From positions 2,046,001 to 2,110,000 of the forward strand of contig NZ_JACHJS010000001.1 of NCBI RefSeq assembly GCF_014203755.1: a stretch of DNA of 64,000 bases, given 5' to 3'. This DNA is from Saccharothrix violaceirubra (GTDB taxonomy: Bacteria > Actinomycetota > Actinomycetes > Mycobacteriales > Pseudonocardiaceae). The notes under the pieces were generated by a model. It saw only the letters and a list, made by a program, of their open reading frames with translations, was not told the origin of the DNA and ran no database searches. Position numbers and translations under genes: made by a program. Shown piece by piece: positions 24,379 to 35,583 of the stretch (position 1 is its first letter; each line of letters opens with the position of its first letter).

Positions 24379-26247
24379 GTGGACGAAGACCTCGCGGAAC
24401 TCGCACGGCGTCATGGTGTCGCCACGCGCTATCAAGACGCGGACCGGCGCTGGGTCGACGTCGACGCGGACGTCGTGGTCGCGGTGCTCGCCCGGTTGGA
24501 CGTCGACGCCGCCACGCCGGAAGCGGTCGGCCGGGCGTTGAGCGCACCGCCCGCCGACGAAGGTCCGCTGGTGCTGCGCGACGACGTCGTCCTCGACGGG
24601 CCGGGCACCGTCGAGCTGGAGCACGGGGGCGCGGTCGACCTGCCCGCTGTCCTGCCGCCCGGCTACCACCGCCTCGCCGGGCGGACCGTGATCGTCGCGC
24701 CCCGGACGTTGCCGCCGGTGCCGGCGGCCTGGGGGTGGATGCTCCAGCTCTACGCGGTGCGGTCCGCCGGGTCCTGGGGCATGGGCGACTACGGCGACCT
24801 GGCCGAGTTCGCCGCGCGGTCGGCGGCGGAACTGGGCGCGGGCGTCGTGCTGGTCAACCCGGTCCAGGCGATCAGTCCCACGTTCCCGGTCGAGCGCTCG
24901 CCCTACTCGCCGTCCAGCCGCCGGTTCGCCAACCCGCTCTACCTGCGGATCGTCGACCTGCCCGAGTTCACCAGGGCCGACGGCGACACCCGCGACCGGG
25001 TGCTCGCCCTCGCGCCGGCCGACGACTCCGCGCTGATCGACTACGACGCCGTGTGGCGGGCCAAGCTGGCGGCGCTCGAACTGCTGTGGCCGTTCGCCGA
25101 CCGGGTCGAGCCGACGGGTGACCTGCTCGGGTACGCGCGGTTCTGCGCGCTGGCCCGCGAGCACGGACCGGACTGGCGGACGTGGCCGACCGCCCAACAG
25201 GACCCCGAAACCGCCACACCCGACCACGATCGGGTGCTTTTCCACGCCTGGCTGCACCGGGCGTGCGAGGCCCAGTTGGACGCGGCGCGTCGGGCCGCGC
25301 GCGACGCGGGCATGGCGGTCGGCATCGTGCACGACCTGCCCGTGGGCGTGCACCCGGGCGGCGCGGACACGTGGGCCGTGCGCGACGCGTTCGCGGCGGA
25401 CGTGCGCGTCGGCGCGCCCCCGGACGCGTTCACCCGGCTCGGCCAGGACTGGAACCTGCCGCCGTGGCGCCCGGACCGGCTGGCCGAACAGGACTACGAG
25501 CCGTTCCGCGCGGTGCTGCGGGGAGTGCTGCGGCACGCCGACGGCATCCGCGTCGACCACGTCGCCGGGCTGTGGCGGCTGTGGTGGATCCCGCCGGGCG
25601 AACCGGCACGTCGCGGCACGTACGTGCACTACGACTCCGAGGCGATGCTCGCCGTGCTGGCCCTGGAGGCGTACCGGGCCGGCGCGGTCGTCGTCGGCGA
25701 GGACCTCGGCACGGTCGAGCCGGAGGTCACCGAGACGCTGCACCGCGACGGCATGCTCAGCTCCGCGGTCCTGTGGTTCATGCGTGACTACGACACGCCT
25801 GGTCACCCGCTCATTCCGCCGGGGCAGTGGCCGGTCGGCGCGATGGCGAGCATCTCGACCCACGATCTGCCGACCGTGGCCGGATTCCTGGCGGCCGAAC
25901 ACGTTCGGGTGCGAGCCGACCTGGGCTTGTTTGAAGGCGACGTGCAGCGGGAACTAGAAGCTGCCGGCACCGAGCGCGCCGACCTCGTCGCGCTCGCCGA
26001 GCGGGAGGGGGTCGACACCGATGACCTGGTCACGGCGTTGCACGGCGTACTAGCGCGGGCGCCGTCGTCGTTGCTGCTCACCTCGCCGCAGGACGCGGTG
26101 GGCGACACCCGCCAGCCGAACCTGCCGGGCACCGTGGACGAGTACCCGAACTGGCGCATCCCGCTGTCGGTCCCGCTCGACCGCCTGCTCGCCGACGACC
26201 GGGTGGTCCGCGTCGCCCGCGTCCTGGCCGCACGCCCGGACCGGTGA
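24379..26247 (+). CDS. malQ: 4-alpha-glucanotransferase (amylomaltase)
   Basis: About 622 aa GH77 enzyme. The catalytic residues are Asp393 in GIRVDHVAGL, Glu441 in VVGEDLG and Asp496 in STHDLPTV. The core starts with WGWMLQLYAVRSAGSWGMGDYGDL, and the N-terminal extension (ELARRHGVATRYQD) is typical of actinobacterial MalQ. It shuffles alpha-1,4-glucans between maltodextrins in the cytoplasm. The start is uncertain; GTG 24379 is used, with GAGAAGG a rather long 14 bases upstream. With glgX-treY-treZ about 0.5 kb further on, it supplies chain lengths suitable for trehalose synthesis. Confidence 0.93.
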   Translation: MDEDLAELARRHGVATRYQDADRRWVDVDADVVVAVLARLDVDAATPEAVGRALSAPPADEGPLVLRDDVVLDGPGTVELEHGGAVDLPAVLPPGYHRLAGRTVIVAPRTLPPVPAAWGWMLQLYAVRSAGSWGMGDYGDLAEFAARSAAELGAGVVLVNPVQAISPTFPVERSPYSPSSRRFANPLYLRIVDLPEFTRADGDTRDRVLALAPADDSALIDYDAVWRAKLAALELLWPFADRVEPTGDLLGYARFCALAREHGPDWRTWPTAQQDPETATPDHDRVLFHAWLHRACEAQLDAARRAARDAGMAVGIVHDLPVGVHPGGADTWAVRDAFAADVRVGAPPDAFTRLGQDWNLPPWRPDRLAEQDYEPFRAVLRGVLRHADGIRVDHVAGLWRLWWIPPGEPARRGTYVHYDSEAMLAVLALEAYRAGAVVVGEDLGTVEPEVTETLHRDGMLSSAVLWFMRDYDTPGHPLIPPGQWPVGAMASISTHDLPTVAGFLAAEHVRVRADLGLFEGDVQRELEAAGTERADLVALAEREGVDTDDLVTALHGVLARAPSSLLLTSPQDAVGDTRQPNLPGTVDEYPNWRIPLSVPLDRLLADDRVVRVARVLAARPDR

Positions 26248-26351
26248 CGGGTCCGCCGGGCGGCCCGCGCGAAGCCTGTCACCGCAGGCAGCGCCGCCGC
26301 GGAGTATCGTCTCGAAGTCACCCGCGCCATGGTTGGAGGTGGCATTCCCCC

Positions 26352-26675
26352 GTGAAGACCGAAGTCGTGTCGCACGCCGGGCTCGTGCCCGAACAGCTCA
26401 GCCCGCTCCGTCCGGACCCCGTCGACGTCCTCGAGGTGGCCGTCGAACGCGTTCTCGCCGCGGTCCGGCCGAGCAATCTCGCCGACCCGCTCGCCGGCAC
26501 CCGCAACGCCGAGGAGTCCCTCATGGACGCGTTGCGCCGTACCGCGCACGCCGGGCCGACCGAAGCCGTCGCCTGTGCCGAGGCCGCGGCCGAACACCTG
26601 CGTTACGGCGAACTCCAGGAGGCACGCCTCCTGCTCACCGCCGCGCGCGGCGAACTCGCCCGGCGCAGAGGCTGA
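26352..26675 (+). CDS. Uncharacterised 107-aa protein
   Basis: 107 aa, no family recognised. It is mostly helical by composition: PDPVDVLEVAVERVLAAVRP, then AEESLMDALRRTAHAGPTEAVACAEAAAEHLRYGELQEARLLLTAARGELARRRG. The second half looks like a helical hairpin. Codon use resembles the neighbours and GGAGG lies 12 bases before GTG 26352. It sits between malQ and glgX on the same strand. Its stop codon is inside a 13-bp tandem repeat. Confidence 0.6.
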   Translation: MKTEVVSHAGLVPEQLSPLRPDPVDVLEVAVERVLAAVRPSNLADPLAGTRNAEESLMDALRRTAHAGPTEAVACAEAAAEHLRYGELQEARLLLTAARGELARRRG

Positions 26676-26701
26676 GCGCAGAGGCTGAGCGCAGAGGCTG
26701 A
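26663..26701 (+). repeat. 13-bp tandem repeat, three copies, across a stop codon
   Basis: GCGCAGAGGCTGA occurs three times in perfect tandem. The first copy encodes the end of the upstream gene and supplies its TGA. Copy number changes would leave the first stop in place. Confidence 0.85.
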
Positions 26702-26764
26702 GCACAGCCCGCCGCGCGAGACCTGGGAACGGGTGTCACAGAACTAGGACTGCTAAGGAGCACA

Positions 26765-28884
<2,120 letters not shown>

Positions 28885-28888
<4 letters not shown>

Positions 28889-31029
28889 ACGCGCCGTCCT
28901 CCACCTACCGGTTGCAGTTCACACCGGCTTTCACCTTCGCCGACGCCGAGGCGGTCGTCGACTACCTCGACGCGTTGGGCGTCGGCGCGCTGTACGCCTC
29001 GCCCCTGCTGGAAGCCGTGCCCGGCTCGACGCACGGCTACGACGTGGTCGACCCGACCAGGGCGCGCACCGACTTCGGCGGCGAGCCCGGTCGGGTCTCG
29101 CTGTGCGCGGCGGTGCGCCGGGCGGGGCTCGGGTTCGTGGTCGACATCGTGCCCAACCACATGGCCGTCGACCTGGAGACGGCCAACGCGTGGTGGCTCG
29201 ACCTGCTCGCGCACGGCCGGGAATCGCGGTACGCGAAGTACTTCGACGTCGACTGGGACGCGGGCCTGGTGCTGCCGTTCGCGGCCGACGCGTCCGGCGA
29301 GGTCGACCGGGGCACCTACCGGGTGATCGACTGGCGGCGCGGTGACGCGGAGCTGACCTACCGCAGGTTCTTCGACATCACCACGCTCGCCGCGGTGCGC
29401 GTGGAGGACCCCGAGGTGTTCGCCGCGACCCACGACGAGGTGCTGCGCTGGGTCGCGGCCGGGGACGTGACCGGGCTGCGCGTGGACCACCCGGACGGCC
29501 TGTCCGATCCCGGCGGGTACGCGCGGGCGTTGCGCGCGCGGACCGACGCGTGGCTGGTCGTGGAGAAGATCCTCGGACCGGACGAGCGGCTGCCCGCGTC
29601 GTGGCCGGTCGACGGGACCACGGGCTACGACGCGTTGCGCGAGGTGTGCGGGCTGTTCGTCGACCCGGCGGGCGAAGCCGGGTTCACCGCGTTGGCCGCG
29701 GCGTACGGCGTTCCGACGGACTTCGCCCGGGTCGAGCACGAGGCGCGGGAACGCATCGCGGCCGCGAACCTGCGCGCCGAGGTGCGCCGGATCGCCGCGC
29801 TCGTGCCGCACCCGGACGCCGAACGCGGCGTGGCGCGACTGCTGGCGGACTTCCCGGTGTACCGGTCCTACCTGCCCGAGGGTCGTGCCGCGTGGGACGC
29901 CGCCGTGGCCGCGTCGACCTCGCCCGCCGTGCGCGTGATCGACGAGATGGTGCGTGCCGATCCCCTGGGCGAGTTGGCGACGCGGGTCCAGCAGACGTCC
30001 GGCATGGTCGTGGCGAAGGGCACCGAGGACACCGCGTTCTACCGCTACACCCGGTTCGTGGCGCTCAACGAGGTCGGCGGCACGCCCGACCGGTTCGGCG
30101 TGTCCCCGGCGGAGTTCCACCGCCGGGCCGCCGAGCGGGAAGCCGGGTCGCCGCACACGATGACGGCCCTGTCGACCCACGACACCAAGCGCGCCGAGGA
30201 CGTGCGTGCCCGGCTCGCCGTGCTGTCGGAGATCCCGGACGAGTTCGCGGCGGCCGTGCGCCGGTGGACCGCCGCGCACCCGATCGACGAACCGTCGCTC
30301 AACCTGCTCGCGTGGCAGTCGCTGGTGGGCGCGTGGCCGATCACCCCTGCCCGCATGGCCGCCTACCTGGACAAGGCCGCCAAGGAGGCGAAGATCCGCA
30401 CGTCGTGGACCGACCACGACGAGGAGTTCGAGGCGGCGGTCGCGGCGTGGCCGGCCGCCGTGCTCGACGGACCGCTCGCGGGCGACGTCGCCGAGTTCGT
30501 CGCCGGGATCATGGCCGCGGGCTGGTCCAACTCGTTGGGGCAGAAGCTGGTGCAGCTCACCGCGCCCGGCGTGCCCGACGTGTACCAGGGCACCGAGCTG
30601 TGGGACCTGTCGCTGGTCGACCCGGACAACCGGCGGCCGGTCGACTACGGGGTGCGGCGGCGGCTGCTGGCCCGGATCGAGGCGGGCGACCTGCCCGCCG
30701 TGGACGACTCGGGCGCGGCCAAGCTCCTGGTGGTGCACAAGGCTTTGCGGTTGCGGCGCGACATGCCGGAGTCGTTCCGGGGTTACCGGCCGTTGGCCGC
30801 GTCGGGGCCCGCGGCGGAACACGTGCTCGCGTACGAGCGTCGCGGACTGGTGGCGGTCGCGACCCGACTGCCGGTCGGGCTGGCCGCCGGCGGCGGGTGG
30901 CGCGACACGGTGCTGCCGCTGCCGCCCGGAGCGTGGACCGACGTGCTCACGTCGCGTCCGGCGTCGGCGGCCCTGGCCGACCTGCTCGACCGCTATCCCG
31001 TGGCCCTGCTCGTGCGAGGTGACCGGTGA
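28885..31029 (+). CDS. treY: Malto-oligosyltrehalose synthase
   Basis: 714 aa GH13 enzyme that isomerises the reducing end of a maltodextrin to an alpha,alpha-1,1 (trehalose) linkage. The opening [16 protein letters not shown] is diagnostic of TreY. The catalytic residues are Asp201 in [10 protein letters not shown], Glu227 in VVEKILG and Asp433 in [15 protein letters not shown]. Additional markers are [13 protein letters not shown] and [30 protein letters not shown] 28885 overlaps the glgX stop; the frame is open much further upstream but that part lies within glgX. The 3' end overlaps treZ as GTGA. Confidence 0.95.
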
Positions 31030-32744
31030 TCTTCTCCGTGTGGGCGCCCACGCCCGCCTTGGTGTCCCTGCGGGTCGACGGCGTCGACCACCCGATGTCC
31101 GGCTCCCCGGACGGCTGGTGGCGGGCCGAGGCGTCCGGGACCGACTACGCGTTCGTGGTCGACGGGACGGCGTTGCCCGACCCCCGGTCCTCGTGGCAGC
31201 CGAACGGCGTGCACGAGGCGTCCCGCGTGTACGACCACTCGGAGTTCGCGTGGACCGACTCCGGGTGGGCGGGCCGGCAGCTCGCGGGTGGGATCGTGTA
31301 CGAGCTGCACATCGGGACGTTCACCCCGGAGGGCACCTTCGACGGTGCCGCGGCCCGGCTCGACCACCTGGTGGACCTGGGCGTGACGCACGTCGAGGTG
31401 ATGCCCGTGAACGCGTTCGACGGCGTCGCGGGCTGGGGCTACGACGGGGTGCTGTGGGGCGCGGTGCACGAGCCTTACGGCGGGCCGGACGGGTTCAAGC
31501 GCTTCGTGGACGCGTGCCACGCGCGGGGACTGGCCGTGCTGCTCGACGTGGTCTACAACCACCTCGGCCCGTCGGGCGCCTACCTCGACCGGTTCGGGCC
31601 GTACTTCGCCGGGCGCAACGACTGGGGACCCGGGCTCAACCTGGACGGGCCGGGGTCCGACGAGGTGCGCCGGTACGTGGTCGACAACGCGGTGGCCTGG
31701 TTGCGCGACTTCCACGTGGACGGGCTGCGGCTGGACGCCGTGCACGCTTTGGTCGACCGCGGTGCCGTGCACCTGCTCGAACAGCTCGCCGTCGAGGTCG
31801 AGGCGTTGTCGACCGGGTTGGGGCGGCCTCTGACGTTGATCGCCGAATCGGACCTCAACGACGCGTCGCTGGTCACCGCTCGCGAGGGCGGCGGCACCGG
31901 ACTGCACGCGCAGTGGTCCGACGACCTGCACCACGCGTTGCACGTGGCGTTGACCGGCGAGACCGCCGGCTACTACCCGGACTTCGTCGGCGCCCTGGCC
32001 GCGACTCTGCGCGGCGTGTTCTTCCACGCGGGCACGTGGTCGTCGTTCCGGTCACGCCACCACGGGCGGCCGGTCGACACGCGGCGGGTGCCCGGCCACC
32101 GGTTCCTCGCCTACCTGCAGAACCACGACCAGATCGGGAACCGGGCGACCGGCGACCGGCTGTCCGCGACCGTGCCGCACGGGCTGCTGGCGGTGGGCGC
32201 GGCGATCGTGCTGACCTCGCCCTACACGCCGATGATCTTCATGGGGGAGGAGTGGGCGGCGTCGACGCCGTGGCAGTTCTTCGCCTCCTTCCCCGATCCC
32301 GGACTGGCGGAGGCGGTGCGCACCGGACGTCGGCGCGAGTTCGCCCGGCACGGCTGGGGCGAGGCCGACGTGCCGGACCCGATCGACCCGGAGACCGTGC
32401 GACGGTCCACGCTGCGGTGGGACGAACCCGTCGAACCCGGACACGCGGACGTGCTGCGGATGTACCGGGAGCTGATCGCGTTGCGGCGGTCCCACCCGGA
32501 ACTGGCCGACCCGCGCGTGGACCGGTTCGAGGTGCGCGAGGTCGGCACGGCGCTGGTGCTGCACCGGGGCGGTCTGCGGGTCGTGTGCAACCTCGGCGCC
32601 GAGCCGGTGGACGTGGAACTCGACGGCCCGTGCGGCGAGGTGCTGCTGTCGTCGGCTCCGGTGGAGTCGGGCGGGCGCGCGATGCGCGTGCCCGCCGCCT
32701 CGTTCGTCGTGGTGGGGCTAGGGTCTCAGCCCGTCGTCGGGTAG
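31026..32744 (+). CDS. treZ: Malto-oligosyltrehalose trehalohydrolase
   Basis: 572 aa GH13 enzyme that releases free trehalose from maltooligosyltrehalose. A short N-terminal beta domain ([15 protein letters not shown]) precedes the barrel. The catalytic residues are Asp237 in [10 protein letters not shown], Glu274 in LIAESDLND and Asp368 in [26 protein letters not shown] is typical of TreZ. It begins in GTGA overlap with treY, so glgX-treY-treZ are translationally coupled. Its last 27 bases overlap the convergent ANTAR gene. Confidence 0.95.
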   Translation: MIFSVWAPTPALVSLRVDGVDHPMSGSPDGWWRAEASGTDYAFVVDGTALPDPRSSWQPNGVHEASRVYDHSEFAWTDSGWAGRQLAGGIVYELHIGTFTPEGTFDGAAARLDHLVDLGVTHVEVMPVNAFDGVAGWGYDGVLWGAVHEPYGGPDGFKRFVDACHARGLAVLLDVVYNHLGPSGAYLDRFGPYFAGRNDWGPGLNLDGPGSDEVRRYVVDNAVAWLRDFHVDGLRLDAVHALVDRGAVHLLEQLAVEVEALSTGLGRPLTLIAESDLNDASLVTAREGGGTGLHAQWSDDLHHALHVALTGETAGYYPDFVGALAATLRGVFFHAGTWSSFRSRHHGRPVDTRRVPGHRFLAYLQNHDQIGNRATGDRLSATVPHGLLAVGAAIVLTSPYTPMIFMGEEWAASTPWQFFASFPDPGLAEAVRTGRRREFARHGWGEADVPDPIDPETVRRSTLRWDEPVEPGHADVLRMYRELIALRRSHPELADPRVDRFEVREVGTALVLHRGGLRVVCNLGAEPVDVELDGPCGEVLLSSAPVESGGRAMRVPAASFVVVGLGSQPVVG

Positions 32745-33200
32745 CCAGCCGACCTCGGCCAGGCGTTCGACCAGTTCCTTCGTCGCCTGGGCGACCAGGT
32801 CCGCGAGGCGCCGGCGTTCGTCGGGGCGGTGTTCCCGCTCGGCGGCGTCGTGAGCCTCGACGAGGTCGCGGGCGGCCTCGACCACCTCGGTCCCCGGCCA
32901 CTCGGCGGGCCGCTGGGGCGTCAGGTGCACCGCCCGCACCGCACGGCGCGGGCCGAGTTCCGCGGCCAGGTCGACCAGCCGCACGGCGATCGTGTGCAGC
33001 TTCACGTTGTGGTGCTGGGACATGCGGACCAGCAACCGGAACCCCTCCTGGGGCGAACAGCCCTGCACGGCCGCGATCAGGCCCGTCGCCTGACCGATGA
33101 CGGTCCGGGTCCGCACCGCGTTGCGCAGCCCCAGCACCTCGGCCTCCAAGCCGGCGATCCGCGCGGTCAGCGAATCGTCCAAGCCGTCATCCCCGACCAC
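32718..33200 (-). CDS. ANTAR-domain protein (RNA-binding antiterminator type)
   Basis: 160 aa. A short coiled-coil lead (LTARIAGLEAEVLGLRNAVRTR) runs into an ANTAR domain, TVIGQATGLIAAVQGCSPQEGFRLLVRMSQHHNVKLHTIAVRLVDL, with the usual GxATG and two conserved aromatic/Ser positions. ANTAR domains bind paired hairpins in nascent RNA and prevent termination. No GAF or receiver domain precedes it, so the trigger is unknown. The last about 70 residues are a charged helical tail. GTG 33200 has AAGGGAG seven bases upstream. The 3' end overlaps treZ. Confidence 0.85.
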   Translation of the reverse strand: MVGDDGLDDSLTARIAGLEAEVLGLRNAVRTRTVIGQATGLIAAVQGCSPQEGFRLLVRMSQHHNVKLHTIAVRLVDLAAELGPRRAVRAVHLTPQRPAEWPGTEVVEAARDLVEAHDAAEREHRPDERRRLADLVAQATKELVERLAEVGWLPDDGLRP

Positions 33201-33407
33201 GGTCGGGCTCCCTTCGCACGTCGGAACCGGTCAGCCGGTGCGAGAGCGCGGGGAAGCGCGGAGTCGGCACCCGGCAAGCCCACAGCTCTCGCTGACCCCG
33301 GTGACTCCGGGGTGGCTTGCGGCTGGCTTTTCAACCGCGTCAGTCGATCACCGTAGTAGGTCGGTGCCGACCGGGCGAAACCGGAGGTGTGCGTGGGACG
33401 GCAGCAG

Positions 33408-33432
33408 GTTTCCTGCCCGTGCGCGCGGGTAT
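33408..33432 (+). promoter_or_regulatory. Sigma-B/F-type stress promoter before the CsbD gene
   Basis: GTTT (33408-33411), a 15-bp spacer and GGGTAT (33427-33432) match the GTTT-N14-17-GGGTAT promoter of the SigB/SigF stress sigma factors. It lies 40 bp before the ATG of a CsbD-like gene, a family whose founding member is sigma-B dependent in Bacillus. Confidence 0.65.
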
Positions 33433-33472
33433 CCCCCGAGTGGCCGTATCGAGGCGAACCGGAGGAGCGGTG

Positions 33473-33658
33473 ATGGGTGCCGAGGACAAGATCCGCAACA
33501 TGGCCGAGGAGCTGAAGGGCCGTGCGAAGGAAGGCTTCGGCCGGACGACGGGCGACCGGCGGACCGAGGCCGAGGGACGCGGCGAGCGCACCAAGGCGTC
33601 GTTGAAGCAGGCCGCGGAAAAGGTGAAGGACGCGTTGCGCCCGAAGAACCGCCACTGA
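33473..33658 (+). CDS. CsbD-like stress protein
   Basis: 61 aa, highly charged and helical. The sequence EDKIRNMAEELKGRAKEGFGRTTGDRRTEAEGRGERTKASLKQAAEKVKDAL fits the CsbD family (a KGxxKExxGxxTGD-type core). The biochemical role is unknown; family genes are induced by general stress. ATG 33473 follows GGAGGAG. A stress-type promoter lies upstream and a strong terminator 14 bp downstream, so it is a single-gene unit. Confidence 0.88.
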   Translation: MGAEDKIRNMAEELKGRAKEGFGRTTGDRRTEAEGRGERTKASLKQAAEKVKDALRPKNRH

Positions 33659-33671
33659 CGGGAAAACCGCG

Positions 33672-33701
33672 GCGCCGTCCGGACCTCCGGACGGCGCTTT
33701 T
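33672..33701 (+). terminator. Rho-independent terminator after the CsbD gene
   Basis: Perfect 11-bp arms GCGCCGTCCGG / CCGGACGGCGC with a 4-nt loop and four T residues (33698-33701). Confidence 0.85.
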
Positions 33702-33998
33702 CCGTTTCCGGCTCCGGACGTGAAGCGACCCCCGGACCTTTTCCCGCCTGCGGCGGGCCGAGCCGGACTGTGCTCGGGGTCACGGGGGTCGGGAGGCCGC
33801 CTGGATTTCACCGGGCCGCCTTGAGAAATGCGGCCCTAGCGGACAGCCACCTCACGACGAGTCCTGTTGCTACACAACTTTGGACCACCTCCTCTCTCGT
33901 GTAAGGAAAACCTAGGCGAGGCCCGTCGGGGCCCGCAACGTAATTACGGGTCCGATTCCCGCCGGAATCCGGGCCCGTCGGCGACCACGATCCCCCTT
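33702..33998. other. 297-bp gap with possible promoter elements
   Basis: No gene is recognised. The part from about 33860 is less GC-rich and probably carries the promoter of the SDR gene. A perfect 10-bp palindrome, CGTAATTACG, lies at 33939-33948. GGGTCCGATTCCC at 33947-33959 resembles a tRNA T-arm, but I could not fold a tRNA around it. Confidence 0.35.
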
Positions 33999-34736
33999 GT
34001 GGAGAAAGCACAGCTGGGTGGACGGGTCGCCTTTGTCACGGGCGGCAGCAGGGGAATCGGGGCGGCGGTCGCGCTCCGGTTGGCGCGGGCCGGTGCGGAC
34101 GTGGCCGTCACGTGTCGGGCACAGGCCGACGACGTGGCCGCGGCCGTCACGGCGTCGGGGCGTCGGGTATTGGTGCACAAGGCGGACAGCGCCGACGTCG
34201 ACTCCGTCGCGCGTGCGGTCCGGGAAACGGTGGACGTCCTCGGACGCGTGGACGTGGTCGTCAACAACGCGGCCGAGTTCACCACCGGACCGGTGACCGG
34301 GCTGTCGGCGGACGACTTCGACCGGACGATGGCGACGAACGTGCGCGCGGCGTGGGAGGCGGTGCGGGCCGCCGTGCCGCACCTGGGCGAGGGTGGGCGG
34401 ATCGTCACCATCGGAAGCCTTGTGGCACACCGGGTCCCGGTGCCCGGGTTCTCGCTCTACGCGACCAGCAAGGCCGCGCTGGTCGGGCTGACCAAGGCGT
34501 TGAGCCGGGAACTGGGTCCGCGGGGGATCACGGTGAACGTGGTGCACCCCGGACCGGTCGACACCGACATGAACCCGGCGGACGCACCGGCCGCCGACGG
34601 GTTCCGCGCGTACACCGCGCTGGGCCGGTACGGGAAACCGGACGAGGTCGCGGCCGTGGTGGAGTTCCTCGCCTCGCCCGACGCCGCCTACGTGACGGGC
34701 TCGGAGGTGTTCGTGGACGGTGGTTTCACGGCCTGA
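33999..34736 (+). CDS. Short-chain dehydrogenase/reductase
   Basis: 245 aa classical SDR. The NAD(P) motif TGGSRGIGAA is at residues 14-23, NNAA at 89-92, and the catalytic Ser140, Tyr154 and Lys158 in SLYATSK. The C-terminal VTGSEVFVDGGFTA is the usual ending. The substrate is unknown. GTG 33999 is the only suitable start near the fold; no clear Shine-Dalgarno precedes it, so the message may be leaderless or the start mis-set. It converges on the LPMO gene with a strong shared terminator between them. Confidence 0.87.
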   Translation: MEKAQLGGRVAFVTGGSRGIGAAVALRLARAGADVAVTCRAQADDVAAAVTASGRRVLVHKADSADVDSVARAVRETVDVLGRVDVVVNNAAEFTTGPVTGLSADDFDRTMATNVRAAWEAVRAAVPHLGEGGRIVTIGSLVAHRVPVPGFSLYATSKAALVGLTKALSRELGPRGITVNVVHPGPVDTDMNPADAPAADGFRAYTALGRYGKPDEVAAVVEFLASPDAAYVTGSEVFVDGGFTA

Positions 34737-34740
34737 GAAA

Positions 34741-34776
34741 GGCGCGGTGCGCGGGGGACATCCCGCGCACCGCGCC
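34741..34776. terminator. Bidirectional terminator between SDR and LPMO genes
   Basis: Perfect 15-bp arms GGCGCGGTGCGCGGG / CCCGCGCACCGCGCC with a 6-nt loop, starting 5 nt after the SDR stop and ending 12 nt before the LPMO stop. Confidence 0.85.
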
Positions 34777-34787
34777 CGGTCCTCGGA

Positions 34788-35303
34788 TCAGCTCACGTTC
34801 ACGTCGATGCAGGCGTAGAAAGCGTTCGGCGTGTCGGAGATGTTCCAGATGGCCAGCACCTTCTGCCGACCGCTGCCCGGCAGGGTCACCTGGTGCGAGA
34901 TGCTCGCGCCCGGCTGCTTGCCGTTGCCCGCGAAGGACGCCACGCGCGTGCCGTTGACGTAGTACTCGTAGCTCGCGGTCGCGTGCCGTGCGGTGAAGGT
35001 CCAGCTGAACGTGGCGGTGCGGCCCACGCTCGCGGCCTGCCACCCCTTGCTGTCGTTGTTCAGGTCCGCCCAACGGGCGTCGCCGCCGTTGCAGCTGCGC
35101 AGACCCTTCGGACCCTCGACGCTCTGCGGTTCGTACTTGATCGACCCACAGGCGACGACATTGCGGGCGCACTGGGCTTGACGGCTCGCGGGAGACGAGA
35201 CGTAGCCGTGTGCGGACGCCGGCGAGGTGGGCAGGGCCACCAGGACCAGCGGCGTGGCGATCACACCGGCCACGGCGGCGGCGAGCCGCTTGCGGAGTGC
35301 CAT
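34788..35303 (-). CDS. AA10 lytic polysaccharide monooxygenase (chitin-active type), secreted
   Basis: 171 aa. A signal peptide (MALRKRLAAAVAGVIATPLVL, cleaved after TSPASA) exposes His32 as the N-terminal residue of the mature protein, HGYVSSPASR. The second copper His is His107 in TARHATAS, and the axial Phe is Phe162 in NAFYACIDVNVS. These match CBP21 His28, His114 and Phe187. QSVEGPKG is another family block. It cleaves crystalline chitin oxidatively outside the cell. No extra binding domain is fused. GAGAGGAG lies six bases before ATG 35303. A DasR-type site lies about 100 bp upstream. Confidence 0.93.
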   Translation of the reverse strand: MALRKRLAAAVAGVIATPLVLVALPTSPASAHGYVSSPASRQAQCARNVVACGSIKYEPQSVEGPKGLRSCNGGDARWADLNNDSKGWQAASVGRTATFSWTFTARHATASYEYYVNGTRVASFAGNGKQPGASISHQVTLPGSGRQKVLAIWNISDTPNAFYACIDVNVS

Positions 35304-35395
35304 GTGGAGCTCCTCTCGGGTGGGCATATCCGGCAGGGCGACGCGTGACCCGAGCACGCAGGCCGCTCGGGCAACACGTTCTCCCAGTCGCGGCG

Positions 35396-35411
35396 GCAGG
35401 TCTAGACCATA
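35396..35411. promoter_or_regulatory. DasR-type dre site upstream of the LPMO gene
   Basis: GGTCTAGACC at 35399-35408 is identical to the 10-bp core of the DasR responsive element (AGTGGTCTAGACCACT); the flanks match only partly. DasR is a GntR regulator that represses chitin-use genes in streptomycetes and releases DNA when GlcN-6-P rises, which suits the AA10 gene. Confidence 0.6.
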
Positions 35412-35583
35412 CTGTGTGTGATTGTCCGGTGACAACCGTGCGGTGGTGGGTTCGTTCGGATCTTTTCCAAACGAACGGCGGGCGTCCGCGCTGGTCACGG
35501 GGGAGTACCGCGGACACCGCCCGGTCATGCCGGTCGCCGGAACTACAGTGGTCTTACCAGTTCACAGTTCAGTCCGGTGGTGT

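Noticed and set aside
30206..33100. A 964-codon plus-strand frame over treY and treZ
   Set aside because: Off-frame shadow rich in Arg, Gly and Pro; treY and treZ with intact catalytic residues occupy the same DNA.
33947..33959. tRNA gene suggested by a T-arm-like GGGTCCGATTCCC
   Set aside because: No matching acceptor, D or anticodon arms could be placed around it; an attachment-site remnant cannot be excluded but has no support.
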